From the NCBI GenBank assembly GCA_964457365.1, contig CAYWFP010000032.1, forward strand, positions 1 through 35,444: a DNA stretch of 35,444 bases, written 5' to 3'. Source of the stretch: CAYWFP01 sp964457365. GTDB taxonomy: Bacteria; Planctomycetota; SZUA-567. The notes beneath the pieces are model-generated. The model was not told where the DNA came from. It made no database searches and worked only from the letters and a program-made list of their open reading frames with translations. Positions 30,580 through 35,444 of the stretch are shown one piece after another. The first letter of the stretch is position 1. The number at the start of each line of letters is the position of its first letter. The position numbers were made by a program, and so were the translations under genes.

Positions 30580-33408
30580 TCAGCGCTTGAGCGGCTCGAG
30601 CCCCGCGGGCAGTTCGACGTACTTGTTGATGATCAGGTCGTACAGCTCCGGGCATTTGAAGAATAGCTGCTTGCCCGCGTCCATGGCGCTCTTCATGTAG
30701 ATCTGGTAATGCCGGCGCCAGTTGGTCCGCTCGTTCTCCTCGGTGTAGATGCCCGCCTTCTGCCGCACCTCGCGGTCCTTCTTGCGCAGGTCCCAGCGCA
30801 CCTGCGCGTACGCGGCCACGAGCGTGTCGGAGTTCATCAGGTCCACCCCGGCGCCGGCCTTGCTCGTGTCGTAGCGGTAGTCGGCGAGCACGTTCCAGAG
30901 CGTCGGCTCGCGCATGGCGGCGTTCTGGTGGTAGCCCGGCAGGGTGATGCGGCCGGTGTCGAGGCCTGCGCGCGGGGTGACGAGGAAGCCCATGATGCCC
31001 ATCGCCGGGGCGATGACGAAGGAGGGGCAGTAGCGCACGAGCACGCGGTGCTTCTTGTTGTTCGTCGGCACCAGCGGCTCCTGGAAGAGCAGCGGGTCGC
31101 GCGCCTCGGCGTCGGCGACGGCCGCGAGCAGGGTCTTGCGGTCGTTGACGGCGTTCTGCGCGGGCTTGAAGTTGTCGCGCAGGCAAAAGGGGAGGAACGG
31201 CTCCTTCAGCTTGGCCACCAGCCGCGCGTTGCGGCGCATGCAGGCCACCTCGTGCGCGGCGAGGCAGGCGGCGGTGACCTTGACGCCGCTGCTTTGCAGG
31301 CTGTCCTCGGTGCTCTGTCCGTCCTCGTCGAGCTTGGGCAGCATCTCGTCGCGGACTTTCTGCGTCAGTCGCTCCTTGCGCCCGGCCTCGACCTTGTATT
31401 TCTGCACCTCCTGGCGCAGTTGCTTGATCTCGTTCATGCGCAGCTTGTTGCCGCCCAGCGCGTCGAGCTGGGCCGCGGCGTCGTTCTGGTGCTGCCGCGT
31501 CGCGGCGGCGTCGGCGGCGATTTCCCGGGCGATCTCGCGCAGCAGGCTCATGCGCCAGCGGATATTGATCAGCCGCCGCCAGGCGCGGTCGGCCCGCCAC
31601 TCGGGGGAGTTGCGGCGGTTGAGTTCCAGGTCCTCGTTAGGCGAGGGCGACAGCGTCCCCTGCGCCACCAGCTCGATCAGTTCGTCGGCGTAGTAGACGT
31701 GGGTGGTGTGGCGCGACTCCTCGGGCTTGAAGCCGCCCCGCGCGCATTCGCAGAGCAGGTCCCTGGCCAGGGTGCGGCCGATAAAGCGCGGCTGGCATCC
31801 CAGCAACCCCCAGCGCAGGAACGCGCGCACGTACGGCGCGTCGGCGTCTTCGAGTCCGGCCACGAGCTGCTGCGCCGCGGCGGCGTAGACGGTCCAGAAC
31901 TCGTCGACCATTCGCGGCTCGATGGCGCGCAACTCTCTGGCGAGGCTGCCGCTCATCAGTTTGGCGAACTGCTCCTCGTCGCGGGCGGCGTCGGCCTGGG
32001 CGGTTCCTTCCTCGTCCTGTTTCTTGAGCAGGTTGAAGATGCCCGACTTCCTGGTCGACTCTTCCAGTTCCTGGCGCTTCTTGCGCAAATCTTTCTGCCG
32101 GTCGTTCTGCACCGCCTGGAACGCCTCCAGAGCCAGCGCGTAGACGGCCCAGCCGAAGAGCAGGTCGCCGGCGATCCCGTACTTCCGGAAAATGCGGTAG
32201 AGCGGCTCGTCGACGCAGTAGGCCGCGCAGGTGCGCAGCAGTTCCGCGGTCGTCTGCTCGCGCTTGAGCAGGATCTGCTTCTGCTTGATCCCCAACTCGT
32301 ACGCCGCGCGCAGCTCCGCTGTCAGCGGCGGCGGTCCCGCCGGCGCCTCCCCGTCCTCGGCCGCCTCCACCTCGGTCTCCGGCCGGGGCGCGGGCACGGG
32401 CGCGGCGAGGCGTTCCTTCAGCTTCTGCAGCGAAACCCGCAGTGCCTCGAGCTTGGGAAAGCGTTCGGCCTCGCGGCGCTGGCGGCCGTACTCGCTCTCG
32501 AGGCTCTCGGGGAGTTCTTCCTCGCGTTCCAGGCATTCCTTCTCCACGGCCGCGCGCTGCTGTTCGAGCTTGTCCAGCTCGATGTAGAGGTTCATGCGCG
32601 CGGAGGCGGCGTGGCGGACGGGGTCGGGAAACTGCGGCGACTTGAGGCTGTTGAGCATCTCGACGATGGCCGTGTCGTCGGTGGCGCCGCTCATCGCGCT
32701 CGGCGGCGGGGCGCTGGCGCGCGGCGGCGGCGGCGGCGGGGCCTCGGGTTCGGATTCGACCGCAACGGGCGGCGCGGCCTCGGCGGGTTCGGGCGCGACG
32801 GGCGTCTTCGCCGGCAGCGGCGTGGCGCCGGTCTCCATGTGCTCGGTGAGAACCTTGTTCAGCCGCTCGGCCAGGACCTCGGAGATGCGGATGGCCATCG
32901 CCGGCTTGTTGCGGAAGAAGTTCTCGACGTTGGCCTCGGGCACGCGGTAGGTGCGCACCTGGGTCTTGGCCCTGACGGTGGTGGGGCGGGGGACTTTCAG
33001 CAGCGTGCCGATCTCGCCGAGGAAGGTGCCCTTGGCGTCGTGCTCGTCGAGCAGCAGCCCGCCCTTGGACTCCTCGACCGTGCCGGTGAGGAGGATGTAC
33101 AGGTCGTGGTGGGTGTCGTCGCCTTCGCGCAGGATCACCTCGCCCGGCGCGTAGGCGGACTCGAGGTTCTTGAGCGGCTGGGCGGTCTCGGCCTCGGCGG
33201 CCTTTTCGCGCTGGCGTGCGAGGATGGATTCGACCTGTTCGTCGGTGAGGTAGCTTTTCTGCACCAGCAGCTCGCCCAGGCGCGGCGCGGCCTTGCCGCG
33301 GTTCTCGTACTCGAGCTGGATGCTGACGCATTCCTGGATCTGCTCGAGCGTGACCAGACGCATCTCCAGCGCCAGGCGGCCGAAGAACGAAACGCGGATG
33401 TCGGGCAT
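30580..33408 (-). CDS. Large cyclic-nucleotide-binding-domain protein
   Basis: 942 residues, no signal peptide. About 1-70 resembles the small N-terminal domain of type II secretion/pilus ATPases (MRLVTLEQIQECVSIQ, RLGELLVQKSYLTDEQVESILARQ). About 80-195 is a Crp-like cyclic-nucleotide domain (AYAPGEVILREGD, LYILLTGTVEES, FLGEIGTLLKVPRPTTVRAKT, the phosphate-binding cassette with Glu and Arg retained). A Pro/Ala-rich linker and coiled coils follow, then about 550 residues of mostly helical, unrecognised sequence. The C-terminus has conserved-looking segments (SFVIAPAMGIMGFLVTPRAG, WRRHYQIYMKSAMDAGKQLFFKCPELYDL). ATG 33408 follows AAAGG. Probably a cytoplasmic signalling or scaffold protein; output unknown. 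Confidence 0.8.
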   Translation of the reverse strand: MPDIRVSFFGRLALEMRLVTLEQIQECVSIQLEYENRGKAAPRLGELLVQKSYLTDEQVESILARQREKAAEAETAQPLKNLESAYAPGEVILREGDDTHHDLYILLTGTVEESKGGLLLDEHDAKGTFLGEIGTLLKVPRPTTVRAKTQVRTYRVPEANVENFFRNKPAMAIRISEVLAERLNKVLTEHMETGATPLPAKTPVAPEPAEAAPPVAVESEPEAPPPPPPRASAPPPSAMSGATDDTAIVEMLNSLKSPQFPDPVRHAASARMNLYIELDKLEQQRAAVEKECLEREEELPESLESEYGRQRREAERFPKLEALRVSLQKLKERLAAPVPAPRPETEVEAAEDGEAPAGPPPLTAELRAAYELGIKQKQILLKREQTTAELLRTCAAYCVDEPLYRIFRKYGIAGDLLFGWAVYALALEAFQAVQNDRQKDLRKKRQELEESTRKSGIFNLLKKQDEEGTAQADAARDEEQFAKLMSGSLARELRAIEPRMVDEFWTVYAAAAQQLVAGLEDADAPYVRAFLRWGLLGCQPRFIGRTLARDLLCECARGGFKPEESRHTTHVYYADELIELVAQGTLSPSPNEDLELNRRNSPEWRADRAWRRLINIRWRMSLLREIAREIAADAAATRQHQNDAAAQLDALGGNKLRMNEIKQLRQEVQKYKVEAGRKERLTQKVRDEMLPKLDEDGQSTEDSLQSSGVKVTAACLAAHEVACMRRNARLVAKLKEPFLPFCLRDNFKPAQNAVNDRKTLLAAVADAEARDPLLFQEPLVPTNNKKHRVLVRYCPSFVIAPAMGIMGFLVTPRAGLDTGRITLPGYHQNAAMREPTLWNVLADYRYDTSKAGAGVDLMNSDTLVAAYAQVRWDLRKKDREVRQKAGIYTEENERTNWRRHYQIYMKSAMDAGKQLFFKCPELYDLIINKYVELPAGLEPLKR

Positions 33409-33500
33409 GCGGATATACCTTTGACGGTCGTCGCCGCGGTCGAACGTGACGGGATCGATGCCAATTTCCGCCGAGGCGCGACGAAACGGGCGTTTGCGTC

Positions 33501-33528
33501 ATCCTACCGGCCGGGGAAAATTCCGCAA
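33501..33528 (-). promoter_or_regulatory. Candidate promoter of the cyclic-nucleotide-domain gene
   Basis: On the minus strand TTGCGG (33528-33523), 16 bases, TAGGAT (33506-33501), about 93 bases before ATG 33408. Similar TTGC-type -35 hexamers recur at the other predicted promoters in this part of the window. Confidence 0.35.
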
Positions 33529-33564
33529 GTTCGTTTCGTGCAAGCGCAGCGGCGGGAAGAGCGG

Positions 33565-34077
33565 CTATTGCCGGTAGCGGATCGCCAGCCGGCGGTCGAG
33601 TTCCAGTCGCAACGCCTTCTCGTCCACCTCGGGGCCACGGTAGCGGAGTGTCATCTCCCACGCCTCGGGCTTTATCAGCGGGTCGATCGGGTCCGGCGTC
33701 GGCAGCGCGAAACGCGCTTCGCAGACGACGGCGCGCGTATCCGGGCCGAAGGTGGCCGTCCAGGCCGGGCCGAAGAGCGACGCGGCCTCCTCGGTGGCGC
33801 CGCGCCGGAGCTTGCCGCGGTAGGTCCTGCCGCCGGGGTCATGCAGCTCGACGCCGGCGATTTCCAGTTCGTCCGCGCGCGGGTGGAGCAGCCAGAGATA
33901 GGTCTTGCCGTCTTCGCGCCCGGCGTAGACGAGCGTGTGCAGCGTGCCATCGTTGGTGGCGATGGGCGTCGCCTCCGAGCCGCGCAGGGACCAGATCTCG
34001 TGCGGCATCGTGCTCGGCTCCAGCGGCGCGCAACCGAGGACGAAGATAAGCAGCAGCGGCAGGGCGCGGTGTCGCAT
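33565..34077 (-). CDS. Lipoprotein of unknown function (170 aa)
   Basis: 170 residues from ATG 34077. MRHRALPLLLIFVLGC is a lipoprotein signal with lipobox VLGC (Cys16). The frame extends 23 codons further upstream, but that would bury the signal. The mature part is beta-rich: EIWSLRGSEATPIATNDGTLHTLVYAGREDGKTYLWLLHP, ELEIAGVELHDPGGRTYRGKLRRG, and AWEMTLRYRGPEVDEKALRLELDRRLAIRYR. No clear Shine-Dalgarno beyond GGAT. It lies 156 bases upstream of the cyclic-nucleotide gene and is divergent from the last gene. Family not recognised. Confidence 0.78.
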   Translation of the reverse strand: MRHRALPLLLIFVLGCAPLEPSTMPHEIWSLRGSEATPIATNDGTLHTLVYAGREDGKTYLWLLHPRADELEIAGVELHDPGGRTYRGKLRRGATEEAASLFGPAWTATFGPDTRAVVCEARFALPTPDPIDPLIKPEAWEMTLRYRGPEVDEKALRLELDRRLAIRYRQ

Positions 34078-34118
34078 CGTGGCGTATCCGTCGAAACAGG
34101 TTCCGTTCGCAGGGCACG

Positions 34119-34146
34119 AGTGTATCAGGCATTTCCGCCGGGGCAA
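34119..34146 (-). promoter_or_regulatory. Candidate promoter of the 170-aa lipoprotein gene
   Basis: On the minus strand TTGCCC (34146-34141), 16 bases, TACACT (34124-34119), about 41 bases before ATG 34077. Divergent from the promoter at 34227-34256. Confidence 0.4.
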
Positions 34147-34171
34147 GGGTAAACTCCGGGCGATAACGAGA

Positions 34172-34183
34172 TTTTCGCGAAAA
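34172..34183. promoter_or_regulatory. Perfect palindrome between divergent promoters
   Basis: TTTTCGCGAAAA, a 12-base perfect palindrome placed between the -35 elements of the two divergent predicted promoters (34141-34146 and 34227-34232). The position suits a shared operator controlling both genes. The binding protein is unknown. Confidence 0.4.
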
Positions 34184-34226
34184 ACGTTCCTCGGCCCCTG
34201 TCTTCTCGATCTTGCGGGAAAATGAC

Positions 34227-34256
34227 TTGCCGAGTCTCGGGCCGGGCTTCTATACT
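34227..34256 (+). promoter_or_regulatory. Promoter of the last gene, with 5' stem-loop
   Basis: TTGCCG (34227-34232), 18 bases, TATACT (34251-34256). The expected start near 34263 coincides with a hairpin GCGTG-TTTT-CACGC (34262-34275), so the mRNA would begin with a stem-loop. AGGA (34292-34295) precedes the ATG at 34299. This is the best sigma70-type match in the window. Confidence 0.55.
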
Positions 34257-34298
34257 AAAAGGCGTGTTTTCACGCATTGCTGGCGTTGGGCAGGAATC

Positions 34299-35444
34299 AT
34301 GAGCAAGAACCCGGATCCCCAGAAGAGCGACGAGGTACCCCCGCCGTTGAGTCCGCGCGACAAGCTGCCGCAGAACAACGACTCCACGCAGGTCAACCAG
34401 CGCGAGTTGCTCGACGAGATCAAGCGGCTGATCGAGAAGAACTCCAAGGGCCAGACCAACGCCACGCTGCAGGATATTGCCGGGCGACTGCGCGAGCATT
34501 TCCACGAACCCGAGGATTCCGGAACGGGCGCGTCCGCTTCGTCCGTCGGCAAGGCGGGCGAGGAGACCGTGGCCATGCCTCACCGCGCGGTCAGTTGGGA
34601 CCAGGCCCGGCGCGACCGGGCGGAGTTCGACGTCGCGGCGGACGAGGAGGCGGCGCGGCGGGAGCGCGAAGCCGACGGCGGCGACTCCGTCGAAGTCGTC
34701 GCCACGACCGGCGCCGCGGAGAAGGGCGAGATCGAGCAGAAAGAGATCACCTTCTTCGACGAGACCACCAACGCCGAGATCAAGCTCGAGAACCTCAGCT
34801 CCGAGGCCGAGTCCTTCCTCGAGAAGATGCTCGCCGAGGACGACGACATCGACTCCCCGAACGCCGCGGAACTGAAGCTGATGAGCCGCGCGCAGATCGA
34901 GCACTTCATCTACACCATCGCCCACGCGCTGCAGATTCTCAGCGCCTGCTCCCGCATGGAGATCCGCAAGAACACCATCAACGCCCACACCCAGGACGGC
35001 CTGGCGTACCTGCCCCTCGCCGCGCGGCATGCGCTGCGCTCGCAGCGCATGACCCAGTGGGGCCGCGACGGGGTGGAGAAGATCATCCGCGCCTGGGCGC
35101 GCAACAACGTTCACAAGGAGAAGATGCCCGAGATCCTCGAGCACATCCAGGCCATGGTCGACGAGGTGATGGACAAGATCCAGCGCGCGGTCTCGTTCGT
35201 CGAGAAGAAGCCCGGCGCCGAGAAGCTCGACCGCAGCGCCGCGGAGAAGGCCATCCAGCAGGCCACGCGCGGGGTGGCCTTCCACGGGCTCAAGCGCACG
35301 GCCCAGGCGCTGACGGAATTTCACCAGAAGCTCGACCAGGGGATGGAGCTCGCGCACCTTTCGCACGACGAATTCATGAACCTCTCGAACATGATCAGCC
35401 AGGCCTACCAGCCGCTGCAGGCGTATCTCGGGCCGGTCTACGGC
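34299..35444 (+). CDS. Uncharacterised helical cytoplasmic protein, 3' end outside window
   Basis: The frame is open from ATG 34299 to the window end (382 residues, no stop). The N-terminal ~170 residues are polar, acidic and likely disordered with short helices (QVNQRELLDEIKRLIEKNSKG, EEAARREREADG). From about 190 onward it is a well-packed helical domain (SRAQIEHFIYTIAHALQILSACSRMEIRKNTINAHTQDGLAYLPLAARHA, then KMPEILEHIQAMVDEVMDKIQRAVSFVEKK). No membrane segment or known motif is seen. It has its own promoter and is divergent from the lipoprotein gene. Function unknown. Confidence 0.82.
   Translation, partial: MSKNPDPQKSDEVPPPLSPRDKLPQNNDSTQVNQRELLDEIKRLIEKNSKGQTNATLQDIAGRLREHFHEPEDSGTGASASSVGKAGEETVAMPHRAVSWDQARRDRAEFDVAADEEAARREREADGGDSVEVVATTGAAEKGEIEQKEITFFDETTNAEIKLENLSSEAESFLEKMLAEDDDIDSPNAAELKLMSRAQIEHFIYTIAHALQILSACSRMEIRKNTINAHTQDGLAYLPLAARHALRSQRMTQWGRDGVEKIIRAWARNNVHKEKMPEILEHIQAMVDEVMDKIQRAVSFVEKKPGAEKLDRSAAEKAIQQATRGVAFHGLKRTAQALTEFHQKLDQGMELAHLSHDEFMNLSNMISQAYQPLQAYLGPVYG

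Noticed and set aside
30709..34152. A 1147-residue open frame on the plus strand opposite the cyclic-nucleotide-domain gene
   Set aside because: A shadow of GC-rich coding: low-complexity Arg/Val/Leu/Gly composition, no ribosome site, and the opposite strand has real domains.
1..35444. CRISPR arrays, tRNA, rRNA and insertion sequences
   Set aside because: No regularly spaced repeats, cloverleaf-like segments or transposase-type frames were seen on either strand.

Overview
The window is very GC-rich bacterial DNA with dense coding, clear Shine-Dalgarno sequences and several lipobox lipoproteins. This points to a Gram-negative host. The mix of a heparinase-containing exopolysaccharide locus, a large secreted glycosidase and big uncharacterised cyclic-nucleotide-domain proteins is reminiscent of the Planctomycetota/Verrucomicrobiota/Lentisphaerota group, but no marker gene fixes the taxonomy.

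Region 1 (1-11968, plus strand) is the 3' part of a surface-polysaccharide operon. It encodes two GT4 glycosyltransferases, an AsnB-type amidotransferase, a fused dehydrogenase/Gfo-Idh-MocA oxidoreductase and a heparinase II/III-type protein. It ends with a coherent trio: a membrane UDP-GlcNAc 4,6-dehydratase (WbpM/CapD type), a WbpV/WbpK-type 4-keto reductase and a WbpL-type lipid-carrier sugar-phosphate transferase. Together these could make and load a 2-acetamido-2,6-dideoxyhexose (QuiNAc or FucNAc) onto undecaprenyl phosphate. Genes mostly touch or overlap.

Region 2 (11955-14597, minus) is a convergent gene for an exported clan GH-A glycoside hydrolase-like protein, possibly read from a leaderless mRNA.

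Region 3 (about 14.8-30.2 kb, all minus) is a single phage-like morphogenesis operon. In order of transcription it has TerS, TerL, a small protein, HK97-type portal, a GT41/SPINDLY-type (O-GlcNAc transferase-like) glycosyltransferase, prohead protease, major capsid protein, a structural protein, head-tail connector, a membrane/lysis-like cassette, a beta-helix/FN3 protein fused in frame to a head-tail adaptor-like domain, tail completion protein, a structural protein, tail tube, a probable chaperone, and small unknown genes. No integrase, repressor, replication gene, endolysin, tape measure or classical baseplate gene is visible, so this is a partial prophage, a split phage genome or a gene-transfer-agent-like cluster. 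The GT41 gene is the most unusual item. It is joined by four-base ATGA overlaps to both portal and protease, so it is wired into capsid assembly. An intrinsic terminator sits between the capsid genes and the connector.

Region 4 (30212-35444) starts with an AT-rich, structured intergenic stretch. Host-type genes follow: a 942-residue cyclic-nucleotide-binding-domain protein, a lipoprotein, and a divergent uncharacterised gene running off the window end.
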